Of a stretch of DNA of 64,000 bases, positions 46,700-55,996 are shown in pieces. The notes under the pieces were generated by a model, which was not told the origin of the DNA, ran no database searches, and saw only the letters and a list, made by a program, of their open reading frames with translations. The stretch is from Liquorilactobacillus ghanensis DSM 18630 (lineage in GTDB: Bacteria; Bacillota; Bacilli; Lactobacillales; Lactobacillaceae): positions 1-64,000 of the forward strand of contig NZ_AZGB01000001.1 in the NCBI RefSeq assembly GCF_001435235.1, read 5' to 3'. The position numbers and the translations under genes are program-made. Every line of letters starts with the position of its first letter. Position 1 is the stretch's first letter.

Positions 46700-47095
46700 C
46701 TAATCAATGTAGCAATTTCTAATTTCAGCAATATCAAGTTTAAGAATTCCCTGTGAATTGCCTAAAAAAACATATTTTTCGTTAAACCCATGAACAACTC
46801 CCTGATACTCTTCAACATTTTGATCAGTATCAATTCGATTAAGTTGAATTTTTAACGCTTGACTTTTTTGCCAACTAATAATTAATAAGCTGGTAATTGA
46901 AGTTAACGATTGTTGTTTGCGGTAAATTGGTGTTTCAGTCTGCTTATTTTTAGTCAATGCGGTAGTATGATCACTTAAAAAGAAACCTTGCCATTTTAAC
47001 ATGCCGCGATCATGATAGTAATTCTTTAAAAAAAATTCAGCTTGTTGTTCTGAGACTCGCCCCAGTCGATTTTGTGATAATTTGTTTTTACCCAC
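46700..47095 (-). CDS. YolD-like protein, unknown function
   Basis: The 131-residue protein begins SQNRLGRVSEQQAEFFL, then DRGMLKWQGFFLSDHT, and later VVHGFNEKYVFLGNSQGILKLDIAEI. The Lys-Trp-x-x-Phe-x-Leu-x-x-His block and the final beta segment resemble the YolD-like family, seen elsewhere near DNA-repair polymerases. No such partner gene is nearby. Assignment is tentative. gaggtgag precedes the ATG. Confidence 0.5.
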   Translation of the reverse strand: MGKNKLSQNRLGRVSEQQAEFFLKNYYHDRGMLKWQGFFLSDHTTALTKNKQTETPIYRKQQSLTSITSLLIISWQKSQALKIQLNRIDTDQNVEEYQGVVHGFNEKYVFLGNSQGILKLDIAEIRNCYID

Positions 47096-47266
47096 TAAAT
47101 TCTCACCTCAAGAAAATTATACGAACACTTGTTTGCTAAGTAAAGTAAAATAATTATTACTTTTTCAAGCTTTACAAAAAACTTAAGCAACTTTCTGCTT
47201 TTTTTCCATTGGTTTAAATGTTTCTTATAAACTGGATACTATACTAAGGATACTTAATCGAAAAGA

Positions 47267-47599
47267 GTGAGGCTTACGGACACGGAAAATTCAATAAAAG
47301 TTGAAACTAAATATTTAGCAGAATTATATCGGCAATTACTGCAACAAAAGAAAGCTGCAAAAAAGTATGCGGCTAAATTCTGGTTTATTTTCTTAATAGC
47401 AGTAATTTTAATTATCTATTATCCATTCATCAGTAAATTCCATCCACTGTTAAATTTACTAACATTTTTAGCCTTTGCAGCTACCTTTGCAATTGCCTTT
47501 TACCAGTTAAAATTAACCAATGATTTGAAATTTCAGCTAATAAAAATCGATGCTAAATATTTTGCTATGACTAATAAGCATTTAACCGGGACGAAATAG
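47267..47599 (+). CDS. Small membrane protein of unknown function
   Basis: The 110-residue product has a helical N-terminus and two hydrophobic segments (about 40-60 and 63-82), then a polar tail. The annotated start GTG at 47267 lacks a well-spaced ribosome site, so the start may lie further in. It is divergent from the YolD-like gene and ends at its own terminator. Confidence 0.55.
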   Translation: MRLTDTENSIKVETKYLAELYRQLLQQKKAAKKYAAKFWFIFLIAVILIIYYPFISKFHPLLNLLTFLAFAATFAIAFYQLKLTNDLKFQLIKIDAKYFAMTNKHLTGTK

Positions 47600-47612
47600 T
47601 TGATTACTGGGT

Positions 47613-47648
47613 TGGCGCTGCGAAGTTTGCAGCGCTGCTTTTTTTGTT
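47613..47648 (+). terminator. Terminator of the small membrane protein gene
   Basis: A perfect 7-bp stem gcgctgc/gcagcgc (47615-47621 with 47629-47635) followed by a run of seven or more T. Confidence 0.88.
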
Positions 47649-47697
47649 ATAAAATAAGTTAAGGTAACAAAGTACTATTAACAAAGGAGCATAACCT

Positions 47698-48519
47698 ATG
47701 TATCCATACCAAACAATTTTTGAAAATCATTTATTCCAGCAACAACTAGCAAGCACCACTATTTTGAGCTATCGCCATGATCTGATCAATTTATTTCACG
47801 CATTGCAGTCTAATCCACAAGTCACTTCACCTGCACAGATCACTGCTGCTGATTTACAGGAGTATTTACTACAAATGAAAAAAGCCGCAACCATTACGGA
47901 CACGACTTACAACAAAATTTTATCTCACTTAAATCAATATTTTATTTTTTTATTCCAAGCCAAACTCATCAGTTCTTTGCCAACCCTTAGCCTAAAAGGA
48001 ACTATGCTCAAACATGCTAACACAATTCCCACAACTTGGTCAGAACAATTACCCAAACTTTTAACTAATACAGAACTTTCATTTTATACTCGACTAACAT
48101 TACTCTTGACAGCCCATTTCTATGCTGCGGCTGAATTTTTACAGCCGGGCTTTTATTTAATTTGGCAAAGTGAGCCATTAACAGCAACTGAGCAGCATTT
48201 TATGAATGAATTTCACCAATTTCACCAACCATTAAGTCAACGACATAACAGTCTGGACCTCTTTTTAAAACAGCGACATACTAATAGTGAACCATACTTA
48301 ACCCTACCAGCTTTACATAAGTATCTTCAGCGTGATCAAACACAGCTGGATTTCTCGTTATCTCCGCAAAAACTGCGGACAGCTGCTATCTGCAATTTTC
48401 TTCAAAAAAATCGTCAACTAGCAACTCAGGTCTGTTGCCGCCGCTTGCATTTAGATTTAAACTCGCTTAATTATTATCGCCTACTGAGTTTTTCTTCAGA
48501 TTCCGTCAGCAAGTATTAA
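47698..48519 (+). CDS. Degenerate tyrosine-recombinase (XerD-like) paralogue
   Basis: The 273-residue protein has a core-binding (SAM-like) domain at the N-terminus (FENHLFQQQLASTTILSYRHD, ITAADLQEYLLQMK, YNKILSHLNQYFIFL) and a C-terminal part that keeps the outline of a recombinase catalytic domain. The first catalytic Arg is lost (LLTAHFYAAAEFL in place of a TGLR-type segment) and the His-x-x-Arg motif reads SPQKLRTAA, so the first His is gone. Arg and a final Tyr (LNSLNYY) remain. XerC and XerD with full motifs are encoded at 29565 and 60563. The aggagc site precedes the ATG, so it is expressed as a whole ORF; it may bind DNA without cleaving it. Confidence 0.65.
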   Translation: MYPYQTIFENHLFQQQLASTTILSYRHDLINLFHALQSNPQVTSPAQITAADLQEYLLQMKKAATITDTTYNKILSHLNQYFIFLFQAKLISSLPTLSLKGTMLKHANTIPTTWSEQLPKLLTNTELSFYTRLTLLLTAHFYAAAEFLQPGFYLIWQSEPLTATEQHFMNEFHQFHQPLSQRHNSLDLFLKQRHTNSEPYLTLPALHKYLQRDQTQLDFSLSPQKLRTAAICNFLQKNRQLATQVCCRRLHLDLNSLNYYRLLSFSSDSVSKY

Positions 48520-49778
48520 AAATCTGCTGCTAATTCATCTTGCAAATCGAGCATTTCCAGATCATTTGGTACTAACGTTAAATAATGTTTAACGGCTTTT
48601 TTAGCTAGATCCAAGTTTCCAGCTCGCCGGGCTAATAAAGTCAATTCTTGCCAATACGTAGCATTATCATCAAAATCCTTTTGAATACCTTGGTAGCATT
48701 CAAGCGCAGCTTGGTCTTTTTCGACGGCTGCGTAAGCCCGACCCAAATTCCAAATTAATTGCGGATCATTTAAAGCCTGATTAGCTTGTTTTAAAAAAGT
48801 AATATTTTCAGAAAAGCGTTTCTGCTGTTGCAATAAATTACTCAATTCCGTAATCAGTTGCAAATTATCTTCATCAAAGGTTAACGCCTGGCGCAAGTAC
48901 TTCTCTGCTAACTTTGCTTGTTGCAGTTTTAAGGCTATACGACTAGCCTGTAAATACAATTTACTGTTATATTGATCAACTCGCAAACCTTCTTGTGCTG
49001 TTAAAAGCGCTTCTTTCAATTGGCCGACTTGTTCATATGCGGCTGCTAAAACCGGATAAAGTGTCGTATAATCTGGTGCACTGGCTTTTAATTTATTAAA
49101 ACTCTTAATGGCATCTTCATAATGTTTTAATTCAAATTGTGTAAAACTCAATTGGAATAAACTATCCGGCGATAAATCTTCCGTATGAATTTGCTCCAAA
49201 TATCCCAATGCTTGTTCAAACTTACCACTTTCAGCGTAGCAAGCCCCTATCCGCTGGACTAAATTTACTTGAGCAACAACCACTTGACCTGATTTGAGCA
49301 ATTCCAGATAATAAGCCAAGGCTGAGCGATAATTTTTCATATTATAATATAATTCTGCTAACCCGAAGACAACAGCCGTTTCTGTTGGAGCTATTTGATG
49401 GGCTTGCAAAAGTTTTTGTTCACTAACTTCAAATAAACCTTGCGTTTGATATAAATCGGCCGCAACTAATAAAGCTGTCAGATAAGCCGGAGAATCTGCT
49501 TTTATTGAGCTCAAATAGGCAAGGGCTTGCTCATCCTTGCCATTATTAATCGCAATCTCAGCTAGATTAGTTTTTAACTGATCCTCATCAGGAAACTTTT
49601 TCAGTAATAACTGATAAACTTGTTCGGCCCAATCAGAAAAACCCAATTCCGACAGACTTTCAGCTAATGCAAATAAATTTTCAGGTGTGTCTTTAGTTAA
49701 GGCTTGCTCAAATTCTTTTTCAGCTTGAGTATGCTTTCCAATTTTAATTAATGCCAACGTCTGCTCAGAATGTGTCAT
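48516..49778 (-). CDS. Tetratricopeptide repeat protein
   Basis: The 420-residue protein consists almost entirely of TPR-like helical pairs, with repeated patterns such as ALAYYLELLKSGQ, LGYLEQIHTEDLS, LFQLSFTQFELKHYEDAIKSF, KEALLTAQEGL, LWNLGRAYAAVEKDQAALECY. There is no signal peptide or catalytic motif, so it should be a cytosolic scaffold. Its end overlaps the convergent recombinase-like gene by four bases. Bacillus has a comparable TPR protein (YpiA) near the same genes. Confidence 0.85.
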   Translation of the reverse strand: MTHSEQTLALIKIGKHTQAEKEFEQALTKDTPENLFALAESLSELGFSDWAEQVYQLLLKKFPDEDQLKTNLAEIAINNGKDEQALAYLSSIKADSPAYLTALLVAADLYQTQGLFEVSEQKLLQAHQIAPTETAVVFGLAELYYNMKNYRSALAYYLELLKSGQVVVAQVNLVQRIGACYAESGKFEQALGYLEQIHTEDLSPDSLFQLSFTQFELKHYEDAIKSFNKLKASAPDYTTLYPVLAAAYEQVGQLKEALLTAQEGLRVDQYNSKLYLQASRIALKLQQAKLAEKYLRQALTFDEDNLQLITELSNLLQQQKRFSENITFLKQANQALNDPQLIWNLGRAYAAVEKDQAALECYQGIQKDFDDNATYWQELTLLARRAGNLDLAKKAVKHYLTLVPNDLEMLDLQDELAADF

Positions 49779-49813
49779 ATTAAATCCTCTTTTTTATTAA
49801 AAAACTACAATAT

Positions 49814-49850
49814 CCAAAAAAGCCGGAACATAACATATGTCCCGGCTCTG
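49814..49850 (-). terminator. Terminator of hup
   Basis: On the minus strand gagccgggac...gttccggctttttt pairs agccgggac with gttccggct and ends in a T-run, 26 bases after the HU stop. Confidence 0.85.
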
Positions 49851-49875
49851 ACGAACAAGTAAGTATCAAACTGTC

Positions 49876-50151
49876 TTATTTAACAGCTTCCTTTAAAGCC
49901 TTGCCTGGTTTGAATGCAGGTACTTTGCTTGCTGGAATCTGAATTTCTTTACCGGTCTGCGGGTTACGGCCTTTACGGGCTGCACGTTCACGTACCTCAA
50001 AGTTACCAAATCCGATTAATTGAACTTTTTCGCCTTGTTTCAAAAGATCTTGAATTGTGTCAAGAACAGCATCAACAGCTGATGTTGCATCTTTCTTTGT
50101 TAAACCTGTTTTAGTTGCAACAGTATCGATCAATTGTGCTTTGTTTGCCAT
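49876..50151 (-). CDS. hup: HU family DNA-binding protein
   Basis: The 91-residue protein is a typical [43 protein letters not shown] and the beta-arm tract [20 protein letters not shown]. It compacts and bends the chromosome as a dimer. ggaggtgaaacc precedes the ATG at 50151, so the five-codon-longer frame is rejected. Confidence 0.96.
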   Translation of the reverse strand: MANKAQLIDTVATKTGLTKKDATSAVDAVLDTIQDLLKQGEKVQLIGFGNFEVRERAARKGRNPQTGKEIQIPASKVPAFKPGKALKEAVK

Positions 50152-50255
50152 GGTTTCACCTCCCAATAGAAGAATAACGCAGCCAGCAAGCTGCGAAGGG
50201 CCATTTCAAAAAGAAATAGCGAAACAATGACTAACAAATCATCATCTCTGTTAAT

Positions 50256-50284
50256 AAGATAGCATATAAAGCCTAATATAACAA
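50256..50284 (-). promoter_or_regulatory. Sigma-A promoter of hup
   Basis: On the minus strand TTGTTA (50279-50284) and TATCTT (50256-50261) are 17 bases apart. The leader that follows contains a perfect hairpin cgcagc/gctgcg near 50176-50198. Confidence 0.7.
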
Positions 50285-50390
50285 GGTTTTCATCCTGTTT
50301 TTTGCATAATTGATGGTTAAAAATATCTCATAAAGAGATCGCAAAATAAGAAACAATTCTTTTTAATTAAATCTCCACTATAATCATCAA

Positions 50391-51701
50391 TTACTTTCTT
50401 CTACGAGCAATTAAACGCAACGGTGTGCCGCTAAAATCAAAGGATTCTCGCAACCGATTACGCAAATAGCGTTCATACGAAAAATGAACTAACTCAGGAT
50501 CATTGACAAAAATAACAAAAGTTGGTGGCTTAACAGCAACTTGAGTTCCATAATAGATTTTTAATCGTTTAGTATTTTCAGTTGGGGTTGGATTACGAGC
50601 AATTGCATCCATTAATACCTCATTTAAAACTGCCGATCTGATTCGCCGCCGCTGGTTTTCAGCAACCCGTTTAATCTCTTGAGGTAACTGGTTTAAACGT
50701 TGTTTAGTTTGGGCGGAAACAAAAACAATCGGAGCATAATCAAGGTATTGAAATTCCTCCCGAATCATTTTTTCAAATCCCTGCATCGTATAACTGTCTT
50801 TTTTAACTAAATCCCATTTGTTAACAACAATTATTATTCCCCGACCGGCCTCATGAGCATAGCCTGCCACTTTCTTATCTTGCTCACGAATCCCAGTTCC
50901 AGCATCTAAAACAACTAACACTACATCGGAACGATCAATTGCTCGCAATGCGCGCAGAACCGAATATTTTTCCGTGTTCTCATAAACTTTGCCGCGTTTA
51001 CGAATCCCAGCGGTATCAATTACCGTAAATTGATCTCCCGCCTTTGTTTCAAATGGGGTATCAACTGCATCGCGGGTCGTTCCCTCAATATTAGAAACAA
51101 TCACACGGTTTTCTCCCAAAATTGCATTAACCAAAGATGATTTGCCAACATTTGGTCGACCAATAAAACTGAAATTGATAGTATCATTATCAGTCTGCTC
51201 TGTTTCTTTAGGAAAATAATGGCAAACTTTTTCAAGCAGATCACCTATGCCAATTCCATGAGAACCAGAAATTGGTAGAGGGTCTCCCAAGCCTAATGAA
51301 TAGAAATCATAAATTTCTCCTCGCAGCTCTGGATTATCAACTTTATTAACGGCAACAATTACCGGTTTGTCTGTTTGATAAAGGATTCGAGCTACCTTTT
51401 CATCTGCATCGGTAATTCCCTCTTTAATACTAACAATCAAGATAATAACATCGGCTTCATCAATTGCAATTTCAGCTTGTTCTTGAATTTGTGTAACAAA
51501 TGGTTCATCACTAATGTCGATTCCGCCAGTATCAATTAAACTAAATCGCTGACCTAACCATTCACTATGAGCATAGATGCGATCACGGGTTACTCCGGGA
51601 GTATCTTCGACAATTGAGATTCTCTCACCTGCAATACGATTAAAAATTGTTGATTTGCCAACATTTGGTCGGCCAACAATTGCCACAACCGGATCACTCA
51701 C
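50391..51701 (-). CDS. der: Ribosome-associated GTPase Der (EngA)
   Basis: The 436-residue protein has two tandem GTPase domains ([14 protein letters not shown] near 10, DTGGIDI, NKVDNPE; and [15 protein letters not shown] near 183, [15 protein letters not shown]) and a C-terminal KH-like domain. It is essential for 50S assembly. The gene follows rpsA and precedes hup, the standard cmk-rpsA-der-hup cluster. Confidence 0.96.
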   Translation of the reverse strand: MSDPVVAIVGRPNVGKSTIFNRIAGERISIVEDTPGVTRDRIYAHSEWLGQRFSLIDTGGIDISDEPFVTQIQEQAEIAIDEADVIILIVSIKEGITDADEKVARILYQTDKPVIVAVNKVDNPELRGEIYDFYSLGLGDPLPISGSHGIGIGDLLEKVCHYFPKETEQTDNDTINFSFIGRPNVGKSSLVNAILGENRVIVSNIEGTTRDAVDTPFETKAGDQFTVIDTAGIRKRGKVYENTEKYSVLRALRAIDRSDVVLVVLDAGTGIREQDKKVAGYAHEAGRGIIIVVNKWDLVKKDSYTMQGFEKMIREEFQYLDYAPIVFVSAQTKQRLNQLPQEIKRVAENQRRRIRSAVLNEVLMDAIARNPTPTENTKRLKIYYGTQVAVKPPTFVIFVNDPELVHFSYERYLRNRLRESFDFSGTPLRLIARRRK

Positions 51702-51732
51702 TTGATCTCCTCCTCTTAAATATTTATTCTCA

Positions 51733-51777
51733 AAAAAAGCCGGTCCAAAAGAACACTGTCTTTTGCACCAGCTAAAA
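51733..51777 (-). terminator. Terminator of the rpsA transcript
   Basis: On the minus strand agctggtgcaaaaga and tcttttggaccggct pair imperfectly and end in a run of seven T, just after the rpsA stop. Confidence 0.75.
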
Positions 51778-51794
51778 TTAATTAGTAATTTTAC

Positions 51795-53009
51795 TTACTT
51801 ATCGTTTTTCTTTAATTCGTCACCAACTAAATCACCTAAAGTGAAACCAGTACTTTCTTCAGGTGCATTGGAAATTGTTGGTTTAGCTGCCGGACGACGT
51901 TTCTTATTTTCGCTAACACCAGCTGCTGGTTTTTCTTCCAAAGCTTTGATTGATAATCCCAAACGATGTTCTTCAGGACGGACACTTAAAACTTTGACTT
52001 TGATTTTTTCACCAGAAGTCAAAACTTCATTTGGCGTAGCAATATGTTTATGTGAAATTTGTGAAATGTGAACCAACCCTTCAACTCCAGGGAAGACTTC
52101 GACAAACGCACCAAAACTCGTCAAGCGCTTAACAGTTCCTTCAATCACATCACCTTCAGCTACCTTTTCAGCTACCTGATCCCATGGCTGCGGTAAAGTT
52201 TGTTTGATTGATAATGAAATACGTTCCTTTTCTGGATCAACTGCTAAAACCTTAACTTTAACGGTTTGTCCAACTTTCAACACATCACTTGGTTTATCTA
52301 CACGTTCAAAAGCAATTTCTGAAACGTGTACCAAACCATCAACACCACCAAGGTCTACAAAAGCACCGAAACTTGTTAAACGAGCTACTTTGCCTTCGAC
52401 TACATCACCAGCAGTCAGTTTAGCCATTGTTTCAGCTTTCTTAGCTTCACGCTGAGCTTTAACAATTTCTTTATGAGACAAAATCAACCGATTTTCACTT
52501 GGTTCAATCTCAACAATCTTCAATTCAAGTGTCTGACCCTTGTACTGATTAAGATCTTCAACAAAATGATCCTCAATCATTGAAGCTGGGATAAAGCCAC
52601 GAACTCCAGCATCAACAACTAAACCACCCTTAACAACTTGTGTAACAGGGGCTGTAATTGTTTCACCAGCTTCGAATTTCTTCTCAATTTCGTCCCAAAC
52701 TTTACGTGCTTCCAATCGACGTTGTGAAAGCAAATAACTGCCGCCTTCTTTATCGGAACCAATCTTGGAAATAACAACTAAATCAAAAACATCACCAATC
52801 TTAATTGATTCTTCGATGTCTTCACCCGGTTTAGTGCTTAATTCCTTGAAAGGAACAACGCCTTCAACACCTGTACCTTCAAGACCAACAATCACTTGTT
52901 TGTTGTCATCAAGGGCTAAAACTTCCCCTTTAACCACATCACCGATTTTAACTTCGTTTACACTATTCAGTGCTTCCAGTAAATCCTTATTTGCATCTGC
53001 TTCACTCAT
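51795..53009 (-). CDS. rpsA: Ribosomal protein S1 homologue
   Basis: The 404-residue protein has four S1 RNA-binding domains (VKGEVLALDDNKQVIVGLEG; APVTQVVKGGLVVDAGVRGF; VEGKVARLTSFGAFVDLGGV; IEGTVKRLTSFGAFVEVFPG) and an acidic-basic tail. In Firmicutes the protein is a translation factor of the S1 type with four repeats, as opposed to six in E. coli. aaggaggac precedes the ATG. It sits between cmk and der. Confidence 0.94.
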   Translation of the reverse strand: MSEADANKDLLEALNSVNEVKIGDVVKGEVLALDDNKQVIVGLEGTGVEGVVPFKELSTKPGEDIEESIKIGDVFDLVVISKIGSDKEGGSYLLSQRRLEARKVWDEIEKKFEAGETITAPVTQVVKGGLVVDAGVRGFIPASMIEDHFVEDLNQYKGQTLELKIVEIEPSENRLILSHKEIVKAQREAKKAETMAKLTAGDVVEGKVARLTSFGAFVDLGGVDGLVHVSEIAFERVDKPSDVLKVGQTVKVKVLAVDPEKERISLSIKQTLPQPWDQVAEKVAEGDVIEGTVKRLTSFGAFVEVFPGVEGLVHISQISHKHIATPNEVLTSGEKIKVKVLSVRPEEHRLGLSIKALEEKPAAGVSENKKRRPAAKPTISNAPEESTGFTLGDLVGDELKKNDK

Positions 53010-53100
53010 TGGACCATGTCCTCCTTAACGACTAACTCTAATTACCATTTTAGCTGAAATTAAACGTAAATTCCAGTTAAATTACTTTTTTTGAGTCAAT

Positions 53101-53772
53101 TTAGTTGTTTTTTTTTATAATTTCCATAATCTTGGCTACTACTTGTTCAATCGTTAAACTTGTAGTATCCACCTTAATGGCATCTTTCGCTTGAACCAGT
53201 GGTGAAATCAAACGCGTCGAATCTTTTTTATCTCTTAAAGCGATTTCTTTTTCTAATTCAGATAAATCAACCTTGATTCCTTTTGCCTGATCTTCACGAA
53301 AACGTCTTAAAGCTCGTTCCTTAACACTGGCTACTAAGAAAATTTTGACTTCTGCATCGGGCAATACTGTTGTCCCGATATCCCGACCATCCATCACAAT
53401 TCCACCATCTAAAGCTAATTCTTGTTGTTTTTTGGTTAGTGCTTCACGAACACTGATTTGAGCTGCTACCAATGAAACATTTTTACTAATTTCAGGCATC
53501 CGAATTGCTGCCGTAACATCTTCTCCGTCAACAAAAACCTTTTGGCCATCATCAGCCGGTTTAAAAACAATCTTTAGGTTTGTCAACAATTCCTTCAATG
53601 CAGCATCATTATCCAGTGGAACTTTTTGCTGCAAAGCTGCCCAAGTAACCGCTCGATACATCGCACCGGTATCACAATAAACATAGTCTAACAAGTGCGC
53701 AACTTTTTTTGCGACGGTGCTCTTACCAGCGGATGCCGGTCCATCAATTGCAACTTGTAAATTAGATTTCAT
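53101..53772 (-). CDS. cmk: Cytidylate kinase
   Basis: The 223-residue enzyme phosphorylates CMP and dCMP. It has Walker A AIDGPASAGKSTVAKKVA near residue 8, the CMP-binding YCDTGAMYRAVTW and DGRDIGTTVLPDAEVKIFL, with the lid loop RALRRFRED. It leads the cmk-rpsA-der order; the LysM gene lies 28 bases upstream in the same direction. Confidence 0.94.
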   Translation of the reverse strand: MKSNLQVAIDGPASAGKSTVAKKVAHLLDYVYCDTGAMYRAVTWAALQQKVPLDNDAALKELLTNLKIVFKPADDGQKVFVDGEDVTAAIRMPEISKNVSLVAAQISVREALTKKQQELALDGGIVMDGRDIGTTVLPDAEVKIFLVASVKERALRRFREDQAKGIKVDLSELEKEIALRDKKDSTRLISPLVQAKDAIKVDTTSLTIEQVVAKIMEIIKKNN

Positions 53773-53800
53773 AACTAAAACTCTCCTAGCTTGCTATAAT

Positions 53801-54454
53801 CTACTTAATTCTGACCTGTTGTCCAGGCGACAGAACCGTATTGGCAGTTAATCCTGGATTCAACTGCAACAATTCGGAAACTGTTAAACCATTATTAACA
53901 GCAACTCGATAAATCCCCTGTCCGGAACCAACCTCAGCATACTCCGCTTTACCACTGGCTGAACTAGTTGAAGCTGACGAAGCTGCAGCTGAACTGGAAC
54001 TAGCAACTGATGAGCTACTGGCCTCGGTCGTCGAGCTGCTGGCAGCAGTAGTATCGTCAGCTTCAGCAGTGGTGTCTGCCGTCACGCTTGAACTAACAGC
54101 CGAAGCCGCACTTGACTGCTGACTTTTTGCAGTTGATTTTTTGTGACTGCTTTTTTTAGCTGCCGCTTGACTGCTGGAACTGCTCAATTTTTTTTTCTTA
54201 GAAGATTCTACAATTCCCACGTTGTTACTATTACTGCTGTTACTGGTCTTAGCACTATTCTGCGAAACAAAATAGAGTGCGACCGTTCCAATAATAATTG
54301 CAATAAAAATTACCAGTAACGAGGTAGTTAACACCGAACTTGCTCTAACCTTTTTTCGACTGGCAGTACGTGAATAATTTCCATTATCATCACGGCCATC
54401 GGCAAAAGTACGATCCCAGGGTTTTGATTGTTGATCATCATCCTTGCGATTCAT
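53801..54454 (-). CDS. LysM domain membrane-anchored protein (YpbE-like)
   Basis: The 217-residue protein has a cytosolic charged start, one transmembrane segment (about 45-67), a long Ser/Ala/Thr-rich linker (about 75-170) and one C-terminal LysM domain (YRVAVNNGLTVSELLQLNPG, LSPGQQVRI). LysM binds peptidoglycan. The place downstream of recQ and ypbB matches ypbE in Bacillus. gggagggag precedes the ATG at 54454; the seven-codon longer form is rejected. Confidence 0.88.
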   Translation of the reverse strand: MNRKDDDQQSKPWDRTFADGRDDNGNYSRTASRKKVRASSVLTTSLLVIFIAIIIGTVALYFVSQNSAKTSNSSNSNNVGIVESSKKKKLSSSSSQAAAKKSSHKKSTAKSQQSSAASAVSSSVTADTTAEADDTTAASSSTTEASSSSVASSSSAAASSASTSSASGKAEYAEVGSGQGIYRVAVNNGLTVSELLQLNPGLTANTVLSPGQQVRIK

Positions 54455-54520
54455 CGTTACTCCCTCCCAAAACAAAGATACTTTATTTTACCATAATTAT
54501 GCCATTCTCACATAAATAAG

Positions 54521-55996
54521 TCATAATTGATTTGATTGGTCAGCAAATAATTTTTTCAAAAGCTGCTGATAACTTGGCAAGACAACAGATGCCTTGCGCT
54601 CTACATGTTCACATTGTAAGTTTAGATCACGTAAATCAAAGGTTTGACCAACTGGTTGACAGCAAGCTGCAGTATGTTTTAAATGTTCCGTTGTTTCGCC
54701 AAAGTATTGACACAAAAACTTCCGCCGACAAGTCGTCAGGGTTAAATAAGTCTGCAGCGTACGCAGTTGACTGGCTTTTTGCTGATGACGCTGTGCAAAC
54801 ATTTCCTGTTGTTGTTTGATATTTAATCCTTGATGAGCATAAAAATCAATTAACTGATAAGTTAACTCATTTTCAGTCAATATCTGCCGTTGCTGCCGAG
54901 TCGCAGCTTGATAATTTTTCAATTCGGCTAAAGCCGGCAGACTGGCAAAGCTCAGCTGTCGCTGCCGCTCAAAATCTTCTGGAGAGTATAAAAGAATTGC
55001 GATACTTTGTTGACCGTCACGACCAGCACGGCCAATTTCTTGCAGATAACTTTCCAAATCAGTCGGCAGATGATAATGAATGACATACCGAACATCTTTT
55101 TGATTGATTCCCATTCCAAACGCGCTAGTTGCACAAACTACGTCTAAGTTTCCTAACATAAATTGCTGCTGAACTGCGAAACGTTCCTGCTGATTTAAGT
55201 CTGCATGATAGGCAGCGGCACTTAGCCCCGTTTTTTCAGTAAGCAAGCGGGCAAACTTCTCAGTTGCTTTACGGCTGGTAAAGTAAATCAAGCCGGGTGT
55301 TTTTAATTGTTGAACTAACCGCAACAAAACAGCATTTTTTTCGGAAGAATTTGCCGTAGATTCAACTGCTAGAAATATGTTTGGTCGATCAATTGATTGT
55401 TGGACCAGCTGCGGTTGAGCAGCAGTAAATAGCAGCTGACAAATATCCTTTTTGATCTGTGGAGTAGCCGTAGCAGTCAAAGCTAAGGTTAACGGCTGTC
55501 CCAGTGCTTGTCGTAATTTTCCCAATTGAAGATAATCAGGTCGAAAATCCGGACCCCATTGTGAGATACAGTGCGCTTCATCAATCACTAACAATCCCAA
55601 TTTTAAAGCTTTAAAACGCTGCATAATGTCTGGCTGCAGTGCCATTTCTGGTGATATAAAAATAAAATGATATTCATTTAAATGACGTAGCACAAAACTT
55701 TTATCTCGCCCTGATAGCATAGATGTTAAGGCAGCGGCTTGATGTTCACCAATAAATTTTAGTTCTTTTACCTGATCTTGCATCAATGAAATCAGCGGAG
55801 AAACTACCAATACTAATTGTTTAGTTAGTAAACCATATAATTGATAGCACAGTGATTTACCAGTACCAGTGGGCAAAACAGCAACTGTTGACTGCTGCCG
55901 AGCTAAAGCCGTCAGTGTTTCGATTTGACCTGGCTTAAATTTATCATAACCAAAATAGTGTTTTAATCCCCTTGTCAGCTCAGTTGTGGTTAGCAA
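54521..55996 (-). CDS. recQ: RecQ family ATP-dependent DNA helicase
   Basis: The 491-residue helicase has Walker A LPTGTGKSLCYQLYG, the DEAH box VIDEAHCISQWGPDF, SAT-type TATATPQIK, and the motif VI tract IGRAGRDGQQSIAI. The usual C-terminal HRDC is missing, as in the shorter RecS type of Bacillus. It overlaps ypbB by 17 bases and is followed by the LysM gene, the ypbB-recS-ypbE order. Confidence 0.9.
   Translation of the reverse strand: MLTTTELTRGLKHYFGYDKFKPGQIETLTALARQQSTVAVLPTGTGKSLCYQLYGLLTKQLVLVVSPLISLMQDQVKELKFIGEHQAAALTSMLSGRDKSFVLRHLNEYHFIFISPEMALQPDIMQRFKALKLGLLVIDEAHCISQWGPDFRPDYLQLGKLRQALGQPLTLALTATATPQIKKDICQLLFTAAQPQLVQQSIDRPNIFLAVESTANSSEKNAVLLRLVQQLKTPGLIYFTSRKATEKFARLLTEKTGLSAAAYHADLNQQERFAVQQQFMLGNLDVVCATSAFGMGINQKDVRYVIHYHLPTDLESYLQEIGRAGRDGQQSIAILLYSPEDFERQRQLSFASLPALAELKNYQAATRQQRQILTENELTYQLIDFYAHQGLNIKQQQEMFAQRHQQKASQLRTLQTYLTLTTCRRKFLCQYFGETTEHLKHTAACCQPVGQTFDLRDLNLQCEHVERKASVVLPSYQQLLKKLFADQSNQL

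Noticed and set aside
53940-54230. Repetitive Ser/Ala/Thr tract as a novel repeat element
   Set aside because: It is the low-complexity wall-spanning linker of the LysM protein, a normal feature of such proteins.
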